Assembly: GCA_963828715.1 (NCBI GenBank)
Contig: CAWHFX010000008.1
Coordinates: 62,001-126,000, forward strand
Reading direction: 5' to 3'
Source: JAQGMV01 sp963828715
GTDB lineage: Bacteria; Pseudomonadota; Gammaproteobacteria; Burkholderiales; SG8-41
DNA length: 64,000 bases
Shown: positions 27,166 through 36,161 of the stretch, one piece after another
Layout of the letters: every line of letters begins with the position of its first letter
Numbering within the stretch: the first letter of the stretch is position 1
The notes under the pieces: model-generated
Databases searched by the model: none
What the model was told of the DNA's origin: nothing
The model's input: only the letters and a program-made list of their open reading frames with translations
Position numbers and translations under genes: made by a program

Positions 27166-28304
27166 GATTTCCTCACGAGCGGATCGAGTTCCGCCGGCAC
27201 TTCGATGTCACCGAGCGGCTCCTGCGCCGCGCCGCCAAAACTCTCGCGCTGCCGCAGGCGGAACACATACGCCAGCACTTCGGCAACGGCGGTGTAAAGC
27301 TTTTCGGGGATCTGCTCGCCGATGTCCGTATTGGCAAACAGGACGCGCGCGAGCCTCGGCGCTTCCAGTATCGGCACGTGGCTCGTCTCCGCAATGCCCC
27401 GGATGCGTGCCGCAACCAGATCCGCGCCTTTCGCAACGACCGTCGGCGCCCGCATGGCTGATTCATCGTAGCGCAGCGCCACGGCGTAGTGCGTCGGATT
27501 CGTGACGACCACGTCCGCGGTGGGCACTGCCGCCATCATGCGCTTGCGTGCCGCCGCGCGCTGTTGAGCCCGGATCGCCGCTTTCACGTGCGGGTCGCCT
27601 TCCATCTCCTTCGCTTCGCGCTTCAGATCCTCTCGGCTCATGCGCAGGCCGCGTGCGTATTGCCAAAGCTGGAGCGGAACGTCCACAGCAACGATGACAA
27701 TCATGACCGCGGCGACAGAGAGCACGCTGGTCATGACGAGGTCACCCAAGGAGCCGAGCGCGGCATCGAGTGGCTGTCCGGCGAGCGCCAGCATCCCTTC
27801 CTTGCCTTTCCAGAGAACGACGATTGCACCGGTCCCGATCACCAGCGCTTTGAGGATGGCTTTGACGAGATCGGTGACGCCGCGCAGGGACGCCAGACGA
27901 GACAGGCCTTTGAAGGGGTCGATGCGCTCGAAATTGGGGATAAGGGCCGCGGGCGAGATCGACCAGCCGCCGACGAGAAGGGGCGCGATGACCGCGGCGA
28001 CGACGACGGCGATCACGAACGGCGCGGCGATCACCAGCGCGTCGAAAGACGCGTCATAGAGCCGCGCCAGCATCGCCGCCGGATCGCGGGCTACGACGGA
28101 ATCGAAGGAAAGGCCCTGAGCCGCCAGACGGGCCAGCCCCTTCATGATAGGCGCGCTTGCGAACCAGAGTGTCGCGAGCGCCGCGAGCATCACGGCAAAC
28201 GCGGACAGCTCCGGGGAGCGCGCAATCTGGCCTTCCTCGCGTGCCTGTTCTAGCCGTCGAGGTGACGCTGGTTCGCTACGTTCGAGATCGGATTCTTCTG
28301 CCAT
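27162..28304 (-). CDS. flhB: FlhB, flagellar export substrate-specificity switch
   Basis: The 380-residue protein has four membrane helices in the first about 210 residues and a cytosolic domain carrying the autocleavage motif VVTNPTHYAVALRYDES (NPTH at about residues 264-267). FlhB controls the switch from hook to filament export after cleavage between Asn and Pro. The N-terminus (EESDLERSEPASPRRLEQAR, EEGQIARSPELS) is the conserved one. First gene of the flhBAFG-fliA run, head-to-tail with the HDOD gene's terminator upstream. Confidence 0.97.
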   Translation of the reverse strand: MAEESDLERSEPASPRRLEQAREEGQIARSPELSAFAVMLAALATLWFASAPIMKGLARLAAQGLSFDSVVARDPAAMLARLYDASFDALVIAAPFVIAVVVAAVIAPLLVGGWSISPAALIPNFERIDPFKGLSRLASLRGVTDLVKAILKALVIGTGAIVVLWKGKEGMLALAGQPLDAALGSLGDLVMTSVLSVAAVMIVIVAVDVPLQLWQYARGLRMSREDLKREAKEMEGDPHVKAAIRAQQRAAARKRMMAAVPTADVVVTNPTHYAVALRYDESAMRAPTVVAKGADLVAARIRGIAETSHVPILEAPRLARVLFANTDIGEQIPEKLYTAVAEVLAYVFRLRQRESFGGAAQEPLGDIEVPAELDPLVRKS

Positions 28305-28404
28305 CGGAGATTCCCCAATGGCAGTGATTATCGAGGCCGGCAGGAACGGGCCTACCGTCGAATACGGCGGGATTCCGGCTCTATTTCGGCGATCAGGCGC
28401 GCAT

Positions 28405-28436
28405 GAGGGGCGGGTAGATCAGACCCGCCACCCCTC
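28405..28436 (-). terminator. Possible terminator after the motA-motB-HDOD transcript
   Basis: On the minus strand GGGTGGCGGGT and ACCCGCCCCT pair around a seven-base loop, immediately after the stop of the HDOD gene at 28438. There is no clear T-tract, so it may be an incomplete intrinsic terminator or a transcript-stabilising hairpin. It separates the motA unit from flhB. Confidence 0.45.
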
Positions 28437-28437
28437 G

Positions 28438-29364
28438 TCAGGATGACGGATCCAGGGGCGGATCGACTACCTGCTCGGACTCCGCGACAACCTCTTCCTC
28501 CGGCCCCGGCGAACTCTGCGGCGGCAGTCCATACCACTCGTCTTCTTCGGCGACCCGCGTCGCGACGTGCACCACCCGCTGGCGTGCCTGCAGCGCGCTT
28601 GTGCCGAGCAACTTCCCGATCGCCTCGAAGTCGTCCGGCAGGGCGGCGTCGGCCCAACCGTTGGCGCTGTGGCGGGCGACGGCCACGGCGAGACTCACGT
28701 TCAGCCCCCGGGGGCTCGCCGCATGCCGCACGTCCATGAGTCCGCAGAGCAGCTTGGGCAGCTGCCATGACCGGGCGAGCTCGAGTTGCAGCGCGATCAG
28801 AGGAAACCCGAGTACCGCGCGCTGGGCGGCTTCGCTCCGCATGCCGCTTTGGCGTTTCAGCTTCTCGATGAGCCGCGCCAGTCTGGGCGCCCAGCACCAC
28901 AGCAGAAGCTCGGACAGATCGTGCAGCAGCGCCGCGATGGTGACTTCGTCGATCTCGATGTCGTGGCGCGCCATCGCCCAGTCGCGTGCATATATGGCTG
29001 CGTGGCGAGCCCGCGCGATGACCGTGAGCGCCCCGCCAAGCGCATCCCGATCCTGCGAGAGCCAGGATTGCAGCGTCTGCTGATGCGTGAAGTGCCGGAG
29101 AAACGGGTCGGTGCCGATCATCATCAGCGCGTGGGAAATCGTCGTGATGTCGACCATCTGGCTGCGATGCCGGCGTTCCTGAATATAGCGCAGAACCTTG
29201 AACGTCATCAGCGGGTCGTGGAGGACGAGTGCGGAGATGCGCTGGGGCGTCAGATTGTCGGCGTCAGCGCGAAGGCGTTCGAGTTCTTCGACCGTGCGCG
29301 CAAGGACCGGCAGCTCGTTACGCCCGAACTGCTGCACCCAATAGCTTGGTCCTCGTTCGCTCAT
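28438..29364 (-). CDS. HDOD-domain protein co-transcribed with motAB
   Basis: The 308-residue protein starts at 29364 (SERGPSYWVQQFGRNELPVL) behind GGAGTAGG. The HDOD core runs from about residue 20 to 230: ARTVEELERLRADADNLTPQ, RISALVLHDPLMTFKVLRYI, ISHALMMIGTDPFLRHFTHQ, then IDEVTIAALLHDLSELLLWC and a late helical part. HDOD domains are HD-like folds that usually lack the catalytic HD pair and act in signalling, often near c-di-GMP or chemotaxis systems. The acidic tail (PGPEEEVVAESEQVVDPPLD) is probably disordered. It is 65 bases after motB on the same strand. Its exact role is unknown. Confidence 0.85.
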   Translation of the reverse strand: MSERGPSYWVQQFGRNELPVLARTVEELERLRADADNLTPQRISALVLHDPLMTFKVLRYIQERRHRSQMVDITTISHALMMIGTDPFLRHFTHQQTLQSWLSQDRDALGGALTVIARARHAAIYARDWAMARHDIEIDEVTIAALLHDLSELLLWCWAPRLARLIEKLKRQSGMRSEAAQRAVLGFPLIALQLELARSWQLPKLLCGLMDVRHAASPRGLNVSLAVAVARHSANGWADAALPDDFEAIGKLLGTSALQARQRVVHVATRVAEEDEWYGLPPQSSPGPEEEVVAESEQVVDPPLDPSS

Positions 29365-29429
29365 GGACGGCCTACTCCGACCCGCGCTCGCGGATGTGCG
29401 CGGGCCCCCATGCACGGCCGCGTGCCGCC

Positions 29430-30362
29430 CTATGGCGTCTTCTGGAGGATCTCGGGCTTGATATCATCCTGCGACCCCACGTTCCTGACAGTGCCCTCCT
29501 GCTCGATGACGTGCTGTGCGTCCCGATTCATCACGATCAGGCTGATCCGCCGGTTCATCGCGTTGCCCGGGTCGTTTTTGACGAGCGGCACCGCCGAAGC
29601 CATCCCGATGACCCTGACGATGCGTCCCTCGTCCATGCCGCCCGCCATGAGCGCGCGACGCGACGCATTGGCGCGATCGGCCGAGAGCTCCCAGTTGCTG
29701 TAGCTGCGTTCGCCAGAGGCGTAGCGCGTAGCATCCGTGTGCCCGCTCACACTCACCTTGTTGTCTACCGCGTTCAACATTCGGCCGAGCTCCAGCAGGA
29801 GGTCCCGCGCGTAAGGCTGCAGCTCCGCGCGCCCGATGGCGAACATCGGGCGGTTCTGCTCATCGATGATCTGAACGCGCAGTCCGTCGGCGGTGATGTC
29901 CAGCAGGAGCTGGTTGCGAAACTGACCCAGCACTCCGTCCTTTTCGATGGCGGCTTCGATGCGCTGCTTGAGCTGGGCGAGTCGTGCCTTGTCCAGCTGT
30001 GCCGCGTCGCCTTGCGCAGGCCTCAGGCTGATCGTCGGGCGCGGCGAAGGGTTGTCGCTCTTCGCCTGCTGTCCGGTGGTGCGGCTCAGGTCTTTGCCGC
30101 CGCCCTTGATGATGTGGGAGCTGTCCCCGCTCCCGCTGCCGCCCTGCATCGCGATCTTCAATGGGGTCTGGAAGTAGTCCGCAATGCCCTGGAGGTCGCC
30201 CTTGGTCGTCGAGCCGAGGAGCCACATCAGCAGGAAGAACGCCATCATCGCAGTCACGAAGTCGGCGTACGCGATCTTCCAGGCCCCGCCGTGATGCGCA
30301 TGCGCCTTCTTCTTCTTGCGCCGTACGATAATCGGGCGCTGGGAGTCGTCGGTCATGGACAT
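29430..30362 (-). CDS. motB: MotB, flagellar stator protein
   Basis: The 310-residue protein has the basic N-terminus PIIVRRKKKKAHAHHG, a single membrane helix with the proton-binding Asp in KIAYADFVTAMMAFFLLMWL (Asp at about residue 34), and an OmpA-like peptidoglycan-binding domain at about residues 150-280 (SVSGHTDATRYASGERSYSN, WELSADRANASRRALMAGGM). With MotA it forms the H+-driven stator. The helix has the proton-type rather than sodium-type sequence. It lies four bases after motA. Confidence 0.96.
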   Translation of the reverse strand: MSMTDDSQRPIIVRRKKKKAHAHHGGAWKIAYADFVTAMMAFFLLMWLLGSTTKGDLQGIADYFQTPLKIAMQGGSGSGDSSHIIKGGGKDLSRTTGQQAKSDNPSPRPTISLRPAQGDAAQLDKARLAQLKQRIEAAIEKDGVLGQFRNQLLLDITADGLRVQIIDEQNRPMFAIGRAELQPYARDLLLELGRMLNAVDNKVSVSGHTDATRYASGERSYSNWELSADRANASRRALMAGGMDEGRIVRVIGMASAVPLVKNDPGNAMNRRISLIVMNRDAQHVIEQEGTVRNVGSQDDIKPEILQKTP

Positions 30363-30366
30363 GGGA

Positions 30367-31230
30367 TCAGCCGTTCGCGGGCTTACGCTTCACATGCCGC
30401 TCCAGCTCGACGAACGACGGGCGTTCGGTCGAGAAGAGTACTTTGCGACCGAATTCAACCGCGAGCGCCGGTGAATACCCGTTGAGGCTCGCCAGTAGCG
30501 TGACTTTCACGCATTCGAAAATTTTAGTCTGTTCGGTCAGCTTCTGTTCGAGCACGCTCGCCAGCGGACCGACGAAGCCATACGCGAGCAGAATGCCGAG
30601 GAACGTTCCCACGAGCGCGTGAGCGATCAGAATTCCGAGCTCTGAGGGAGGCAGCCCGACGGACGCCATCGTATGCACGACGCCCATGACCGCAGCAACG
30701 ATCCCGAACGCAGGCATGCCGTCGCCGGTCTTCTGTATCGCCTGAATCGGGATCTCGCCTTCCTGATGGTGTGTTTCTATCTCGTTGTCCATCAGATTTT
30801 CGATTTCGAAGGTGTTCAGGTTGCCACCCACCATGAGCCGCAGATAGTCGGTCAGGAACTCGATCAGGTGATGATCGGCAACGATCTTTGGATATTTGCT
30901 GAAGATCGCACTCTTCGCGGGCTCTTCGACATCATTTTCGATGGTCATGAGCCCTTCTTTGCGGACCTTGGCTAGGACGTCATAGAGCAGCGCCATCAGG
31001 TCCATGTAGAGCGCCTTCGTATAGGCGGAGCTCTTGAGCGTTGTCGGCAGCGACTTGAGCGTCGCCTTGATCGCTTTGCCGTTATTGCCGACGAAGAACG
31101 CCCCGCCGGCCGCTCCGGCGATGATCAGCAGCTCGATCGGCTGGAAGAGCGCGCCGAGATGGCCGCCCCCGAGTGCGAAGCCGCCGAAGACCGACACGAG
31201 TATAACGACGTAACCTACGATGACCAGCAC
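30367..31230 (-). CDS. motA: MotA, flagellar stator protein
   Basis: The 287-residue protein starts at GTG 31230, chosen because the family begins LVIVGYVVILVSVFGGFALG and GGGGG lies just upstream; the open frame is longer. It has four membrane helices and the conserved blocks PIELLIIAGAAGGAFFVGNN, DGMPAFGIVAAVMGVVHTMA and LGILIAHALVGTFLGILLAY. MotA surrounds the MotB dimer and pushes on FliG. A sigma-28 promoter lies about 70 bases upstream in the gap to flhC. Confidence 0.96.
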   Translation of the reverse strand: MLVIVGYVVILVSVFGGFALGGGHLGALFQPIELLIIAGAAGGAFFVGNNGKAIKATLKSLPTTLKSSAYTKALYMDLMALLYDVLAKVRKEGLMTIENDVEEPAKSAIFSKYPKIVADHHLIEFLTDYLRLMVGGNLNTFEIENLMDNEIETHHQEGEIPIQAIQKTGDGMPAFGIVAAVMGVVHTMASVGLPPSELGILIAHALVGTFLGILLAYGFVGPLASVLEQKLTEQTKIFECVKVTLLASLNGYSPALAVEFGRKVLFSTERPSFVELERHVKRKPANG

Positions 31231-31301
31231 TGACGAACCCCCGACGAAGCACCGGCACGAAGGAGGGGCAATTAGATGCCACCCAGCCTGGCCGTGCCGA
31301 A

Positions 31302-31328
31302 TTAACGACCGCGGCTGCGTCAGGTTTA
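31302..31328 (-). promoter_or_regulatory. Sigma-28 (FliA) promoter for motA-motB-HDOD
   Basis: On the minus strand: TAAA, 15 bases, GTCGTTAA, a six-of-eight match to GCCGATAA with canonical spacing. It lies between flhC (ends 31385) and the motA start at 31230, separating late motAB transcription from the flhDC transcript. Confidence 0.7.
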
Positions 31329-31384
31329 GGTAGATGCTTGGAGGATGATGGCCGGCCGCTGGAGAGGTGCGGCTGGAAGCGCAC

Positions 31385-31951
31385 TCAGGAAACGGCGACG
31401 GCTTCCAATTCAGCCGCGGATGCTGTGGGGCTCTTTCGGGTCTTGCCGGCACGTGATGGCACGTGGCAGAGACCGCACACGTAGTTCTGATGCAGGTCCA
31501 TCGAGTGCACCACGTAATGTCCGCCGCACTTGCGGCAGGGTGCCGTCTTCAGCAGCTTGCCTTCCACGAAGCGCAGGAGGCTCCATGCACGAGTGAATGA
31601 GAGCACGCGCTCGAGGCCGTGCACCTCGACGTGCTCCAGGTAAAGCCGATAGGCGAGCAGTGCGGCGCGTATGCCTCCCGAGGCGGTATGAGAGAGCAGG
31701 TAGTTGTATATATTGATAAAGATCGACGAGTGGATGTTCGGCATCCAGCTCATGAACCAATCCGTCGAGAACGGCAGCATGCCCTTCGGCGGAGACACGC
31801 CACGCACTTCTTTGTACAGTCTGAGCAAGCGCTCCCGCGATAGGTCGGTTTCCGTTTCCAGGACCTGGAGTCGCGCCCCGAGCCCCGCCAGCTCCGCTGC
31901 GAGCTGAACCTGTCCTGCGTCGGAAAGTACGCTTCTGCTCCGGGCTACCAT
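31385..31951 (-). CDS. flhC: FlhC, flagellar master regulator subunit
   Basis: The 188-residue protein carries the family sequence LRLYKEVRGVSPPKGMLPFS, TDWFMSWMPNIHSSIFINIY and a zinc site with four cysteines, CRKCGG...CGLC (about residues 139-159). FlhC forms the D4C2 activator with FlhD, which turns on class II flagellar genes. It follows flhD by 16 bases. Length is normal for betaproteobacteria. Confidence 0.96.
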   Translation of the reverse strand: MVARSRSVLSDAGQVQLAAELAGLGARLQVLETETDLSRERLLRLYKEVRGVSPPKGMLPFSTDWFMSWMPNIHSSIFINIYNYLLSHTASGGIRAALLAYRLYLEHVEVHGLERVLSFTRAWSLLRFVEGKLLKTAPCRKCGGHYVVHSMDLHQNYVCGLCHVPSRAGKTRKSPTASAAELEAVAVS

Positions 31952-31967
31952 GACATTCCTCCTGCCG

Positions 31968-32288
31968 CTACGTCGTCAGGCCGGCCGCCGGGCGCGCCGA
32001 CATGAGAACCGCCGCGTGTGAGCCTGCCATGAGCTTCCCGGCTCCATGATCGCTCAGCATCTCCACGATCAGGCGGTCGTCGAAGCGGAAGCGGAAGAGA
32101 AGCATGTTGGAAGCTGACATACGGACGAGCTGCGCGGGGCTGAGGCGATCGAGGATGTTCGCAACGTCTCCGCTGATCCCGAGGCGATAGATCGCGGCGT
32201 CCTTGTCTTCTCTGATCATGCTTTGTGCCAGCATGAGATAAGACAGGTTCGCCTCGCGGATCTGCTCCATGAGCTGCTCGGTTCGCAT
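31968..32288 (-). CDS. flhD: FlhD, flagellar master regulator subunit
   Basis: The 106-residue protein has the FlhD sequence IREANLSYLMLAQSMIREDK, AAIYRLGISGDVANILDRLS, PAQLVRMSASNMLLFRFRFD. It is the partner of FlhC. It is first in the flhDC transcript, divergent from the chemoreceptor gene at 32548. Downstream on the same strand are flhC, then motA behind its own promoter. Confidence 0.96.
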   Translation of the reverse strand: MRTEQLMEQIREANLSYLMLAQSMIREDKDAAIYRLGISGDVANILDRLSPAQLVRMSASNMLLFRFRFDDRLIVEMLSDHGAGKLMAGSHAAVLMSARPAAGLTT

Positions 32289-32547
32289 TTGCTCTCCCCG
32301 TTACCGTCCATCCGATGAGAACGCATTGTCCTCTCCCGGTTCCTGCGGCTGAAGCGGACGGCTGCTGAGAATCGCATGCGAATGGCGCCAAATCGGATGT
32401 AGGTGTTTGTCTGACAGACGTGGGCAGGCAGCGCCGCTCTGCGTCCGCGTCCCGTGCTCAAGTCCCGGAATCTCGCGCCGTAAAGCACAAGGCGGCGGGC
32501 ACCGACCGGGCGCGACCGGGGTTACGGCACTTCGTCGGGGAGATACC
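32289..32547. promoter_or_regulatory. Divergent flhD / chemoreceptor control region
   Basis: The 259 bases between the divergent starts should hold the flhDC promoter (minus) and the promoter of the chemoreceptor-cheV-cheY-cheZ-cheA run (plus). A short dyad, GTCTG-A-CAGAC, sits at 32409-32419. A TAAA at 32481 followed by ACCGACCG 16 bases on is a weak sigma-28-like candidate for the plus strand. I see no strong standard promoter by eye. Confidence 0.4.
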
Positions 32548-34176
32548 ATGTTCAGGAATACGACCATTGCACAGCGGCTGCACATTCTTGCGGGGCTGCC
32601 GCTTCTCATACTATTGTGCGTCTCGGTCGCCACCGGTTGGGGCATGCGCTCAGCCGCCCGTTCGCTCGAGCAGGCCTATGCCGACAGCGCGACGAACCGC
32701 AATCTCACCAGTGCATTCGCGGCCATGGCCCGCTTACAGGTTGCGCTCACGGCCGGCACGCTCCCGTCCGACCCGCAGGAAGCTTCAGCCGCGGTGCGCA
32801 CTGCGGAAGAGCGCGCCTCGGAACTGAAGAACAGGTGGATCAACTTCACGGGCAGTCATCTCTCGCCCGAAGAACGAGTGATCGCCGACAAGCTGGGCAA
32901 GGACGTGGAACGCCTGCTCGATACGATCGTGCCGCAGGTAATCTCGGCGCTGCGCACAGGTGACCGGCAGACCGCGCGCAGCTTATTCGCGCAGACCGAG
33001 ACACGAAACCTGCGGTCGCGCGTGAGCGACGGCATCGAGGAGCTCACGGCGCTGCAGGAGCGTGGCATGGTCGCCCAGCAGGCAGGTGAGAATCGGCGCG
33101 CGGCGGCATTTCAGTACGGCTTATTCATCTCTTTCCTCATGGCTCTGGTCGCGGTGATCGGGTTGAGCTGGCGCACTCAACAAGCAGTCGTGAAACCCGT
33201 GCGCGATATGCAGTCGGTGCTTCATGATGCACAGCTCCAGAACGATCTCACGCAGCGCGTCGAAATCAGCGGTCAGGATGAGATCGCAGACATGGGCCGT
33301 GCGTTCAACGCCTTGATGGCAGGGCTCCAGGGCACACTCAACCGAGTGCGTGCCGAAGCCGAGCAGGTCGCCTCCGCGGCCATACAAATGGCGGCTGCCT
33401 CGGGACACATTACCGAAAGCTCCCGCGCTCAGTCCGAATCGGCCGCCTCGACGGCCGCCGCTGTCGAGCAGGTCACGGTCAGTATCAATCAGGTTGCCGC
33501 AAACAGCCGCGAGACGCGTGGCGTTTCCGAGCAGGCGTGCCAGCTTTCGAGCGAAGGCGAACAAAGCGCGCGTGCCGCGGCAGATCAGATGCTCGATACG
33601 GCAGAAGCGGTCGCGAATTCGATGCAGCTCATCGAGCACCTCTCGCAGCGTTCGATGGAGATTTCGGGCATCGTGAAAGTCATTCGCGACATCGCGGAGC
33701 AGACGAACCTGCTCGCGCTGAATGCCGCCATCGAGGCTGCGCGCGCCGGCGAGCAGGGCCGTGGCTTCGCGGTCGTCGCCGACGAGGTGAGAAAGCTTGC
33801 CGAGCGCACCGCCAGCTCGACCAGTGAAATATCCGCGATGATCGAAGCCATCCAGACCGAGGTCGCGCACGCGGTCGAGAACCTGAAGGAGAACAACGAG
33901 CAGGTCGGACGCGGCAAGTCGCTTGCGGAGCAGGTAGCCGCGACGCTCGCTCGCATCAACGAGGGCGCGCGCATCACCATGGAGCGCATCAACGACATCA
34001 GTTCCGCCGCCGCCGAGCAGGGTACCGCGTCGAACGACATCGCGCGCAACGTCGAGCGTATAGCGCAAATGACGGAAGAGACGAATCTTTCGGTCTCACA
34101 GGCCGCCGTCAGTGCAGAGCAACTGAAGCTGCTTGCGTCCCAGCTCCATAGTGAAGTCGCGCAGTTCAGAACGTAA
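32548..34176 (+). CDS. Methyl-accepting chemotaxis protein (membrane receptor, first of the che operon)
   Basis: The 542-residue receptor starts at ATG 32548 behind GGGGAGA. A first membrane helix (LAGLPLLILLCVSVATGWGM), a periplasmic helical sensor of about 150 residues and a second helix (YGLFISFLMALVAVIGLSW) lead to a HAMP domain and a signalling hairpin with tip EQTNLLALNAAIEAARAGEQ, GRGFAVVADEVRKLAERTAS. The ligand is unknown; the sensor looks like a four-helix bundle. There is no C-terminal CheR-tethering pentapeptide. It is the first gene of a run ending with cheA. Confidence 0.93.
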   Translation: MFRNTTIAQRLHILAGLPLLILLCVSVATGWGMRSAARSLEQAYADSATNRNLTSAFAAMARLQVALTAGTLPSDPQEASAAVRTAEERASELKNRWINFTGSHLSPEERVIADKLGKDVERLLDTIVPQVISALRTGDRQTARSLFAQTETRNLRSRVSDGIEELTALQERGMVAQQAGENRRAAAFQYGLFISFLMALVAVIGLSWRTQQAVVKPVRDMQSVLHDAQLQNDLTQRVEISGQDEIADMGRAFNALMAGLQGTLNRVRAEAEQVASAAIQMAAASGHITESSRAQSESAASTAAAVEQVTVSINQVAANSRETRGVSEQACQLSSEGEQSARAAADQMLDTAEAVANSMQLIEHLSQRSMEISGIVKVIRDIAEQTNLLALNAAIEAARAGEQGRGFAVVADEVRKLAERTASSTSEISAMIEAIQTEVAHAVENLKENNEQVGRGKSLAEQVAATLARINEGARITMERINDISSAAAEQGTASNDIARNVERIAQMTEETNLSVSQAAVSAEQLKLLASQLHSEVAQFRT

Positions 34177-34225
34177 CCGCGGTGCTTTCATCCGTTTCAC
34201 CGCAACCAGCACGAGCCCTTCGCCC

Positions 34226-35164
34226 ATGTCGCAACTTCTGAAGAGCGTCGATGCGCGCACCAAGCTGGCGGGCACGAACAAGCTCGAAATACTGTTGTTC
34301 ACCCTGGGTATCGACCCGGCATGCGGCAGGCGCGAGACGTTCGGCATCAACGTGTTCAAAGTGCGCGAGGTCATGCGGGCGCCACAGGTAACGCGCGCCC
34401 CCGAGATGCCCGCAGCCGTCGAAGGCATGGTGAGCTTGCGCGGCACGCTGGTTCCGGTGATCGATCTCGCCAAATACAGCGGCATGACCCCAGAACGCCC
34501 CGAGATCCTGATCGTCACCGAGTACAACAGCCGCATCCAGGGGTTCCTCGTCGAAGCAGTCGAGATGATCATGCGAATCGACTGGTCGGACATGCGCGTG
34601 CCCCCCGAGCTGATCGCGGGAAAGGCCGCGGCGCTGGTGACCGCCGTTACGGAGTTGTCCGATGGCCGCCTCGTGATGATGCTCGACGTGGAACAGGTGC
34701 TCGCCGCAACGTCCAGCGTCGATCATGAAGGGCTGTATGGTGCGATCGACGCCACCGTTCCCCCGGGCCGCACCGTCCTGTTCGCCGACGATTCGGTGGT
34801 CGCGCGGCAGCAGATCAGCCGCACGCTGGAAGCGCTGAACGTGCGCCAGGTCGCAACCAGCAACGGCGTGCATGCCTGGAACGCGCTCAGCGATATCGCC
34901 GCGACCGCCGCAGCAAGCGGGCGCAATGTGCGCGACATGATTCAACTCGTGCTCACCGACGTGGAGATGCCCGAGATGGACGGCTACATGCTCGCCAAGA
35001 AGATCAAGGCCGACCCGCGCTTCGATGGCGTGCCGGTGATCATGCACTCGTCGCTGTCCGGGGAGTCGAACCGGAAGCTCGGTGAATCCGTCGGGGTAGA
35101 CGAGTATGTTTCGAAATTCGAGCCCGCCAAACTCGCGAGCATTCTCTCGCGGATGCTGGCCTGA
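34226..35164 (+). CDS. cheV: CheV, CheW-receiver coupling protein (first copy)
   Basis: The 312-residue protein has an N-terminal CheW domain (residues about 10-165: LEILLFTLGIDPACGRRETF, INVFKVREVMRAPQVTRAPE, VSLRGTLVPVIDLAKYSGMT) and a C-terminal receiver (about 180-310: TVLFADDSVVARQQISRTLE, QLVLTDVEMPEMDGYMLAKK, with the phospho-Asp in LTDVEMP). CheV couples receptors to CheA and is phosphorylated by it. It overlaps no neighbour; the second cheV starts 13 bases later. No stand-alone cheW is present in the window, so CheV may take its place. Confidence 0.95.
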   Translation: MSQLLKSVDARTKLAGTNKLEILLFTLGIDPACGRRETFGINVFKVREVMRAPQVTRAPEMPAAVEGMVSLRGTLVPVIDLAKYSGMTPERPEILIVTEYNSRIQGFLVEAVEMIMRIDWSDMRVPPELIAGKAAALVTAVTELSDGRLVMMLDVEQVLAATSSVDHEGLYGAIDATVPPGRTVLFADDSVVARQQISRTLEALNVRQVATSNGVHAWNALSDIAATAAASGRNVRDMIQLVLTDVEMPEMDGYMLAKKIKADPRFDGVPVIMHSSLSGESNRKLGESVGVDEYVSKFEPAKLASILSRMLA

Positions 35165-35177
35165 CGGATCGATAAGC

Positions 35178-36149
35178 ATGACAGCCGATACCAACTACCG
35201 GTTGCACGCGCTCGCGAACGCAAGCATCCTGCAGAACGTGGACGCGCGCACGCGTCTGGCGGGTTCGAACGTGATCGAGCTGCTGCTCTTCTCGCTCGGC
35301 AGCAGCGAGCTCTACGGCATCAACGTGTTCAAGGTGCGCGAGATTACTCACACGCCCGCGATCGCACGCGCGCCGAATCTGCCCACGGGCGTTCCGGGGT
35401 TCGTCAGTCTCCGCGGCAGCATCATTCCCGTCATTGCATTGTCAGAGCTGGTCGGCGGGGCCGGAACGGCGTGTTCCAACGAAATGATGATGCTCACGGA
35501 GTTCAGCGGGCACGTGCAAGGGTTCCTGCTGCACTCGATCGATCGCATCGCCCGTGTCGAATGGAGCGCCATCCACGCCCCCGATGCGATGCTGGGAGCC
35601 GATAGTTACATCAGCGCCGTTACACAACTACCGGACGGCACGCTGGTATCGGTACTGGATGTCGAGCAGGTGCTGGCGACCATCCACGGAGAACCGGAGG
35701 TCCCGAACCTTGCACCTGCGGCACGTAGCGACGCGAACGTATTCTTCGCTGACGACTCCGCCGTAGCACGCAGGGAAATCGCACGCGTGCTCGACCGGCT
35801 GGGCGTTCGGCATCAGCACGCAAGAAACGGTCGGGAAGCGTGGGAACGACTGCAGTCCCTCGCGACACACGCCCAGTTGACCGGAGAGCCGTTGAGCAGC
35901 GCGATCCAGCTCGTGCTCACCGACGCCGAAATGCCGGAGATGGACGGGTACGTGCTCACCCGAAACATCAAGAGCGACACGCGCTTCGCCGGCGTGCCGG
36001 TCGTCATGCACTCCTCGCTTTCGTCGGCTGCGAATCGCTCGATGGGCGCGAGCGTCGGCGTCGACGCGTACGTCGCTAAGTTCGATTCTCACGTGCTCGC
36101 GGAAACACTGCGTCCGCTGATCGACGCACCGGCCGCCGCACCTCGTTAG
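35178..36149 (+). CDS. cheV: CheV, CheW-receiver coupling protein (second copy)
   Basis: This 323-residue tandem paralogue of the upstream gene has a CheW domain (VIELLLFSLGSSELYGINVF, KVREITHTPAIARAPNLPTG, SLRGSIIPVIALSELV) and a receiver (FFADDSAVARREIARVLDRL, QLVLTDAEMPEMDGYVLTRN, VGVDAYVAKFD). The two copies are clearly homologous but well diverged, so the duplication is old and both are probably kept for different receptors. It ends 12 bases before cheY. Confidence 0.95.
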   Translation: MTADTNYRLHALANASILQNVDARTRLAGSNVIELLLFSLGSSELYGINVFKVREITHTPAIARAPNLPTGVPGFVSLRGSIIPVIALSELVGGAGTACSNEMMMLTEFSGHVQGFLLHSIDRIARVEWSAIHAPDAMLGADSYISAVTQLPDGTLVSVLDVEQVLATIHGEPEVPNLAPAARSDANVFFADDSAVARREIARVLDRLGVRHQHARNGREAWERLQSLATHAQLTGEPLSSAIQLVLTDAEMPEMDGYVLTRNIKSDTRFAGVPVVMHSSLSSAANRSMGASVGVDAYVAKFDSHVLAETLRPLIDAPAAAPR

Positions 36150-36161
36150 ACGGAGCAAATC

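Noticed and set aside
20710..27505. Long plus-strand ORFs opposite glgP, flhG, flhF and flhA
   Set aside because: All mirror conserved genes and show Arg/Ala/His-rich shadow composition without motifs.
32481..32508. A sigma-28 promoter for the receptor at 32548
   Set aside because: TAAA is present, but the -10 element (ACCGACCG) matches only four of eight positions, so I did not list it as a separate feature.
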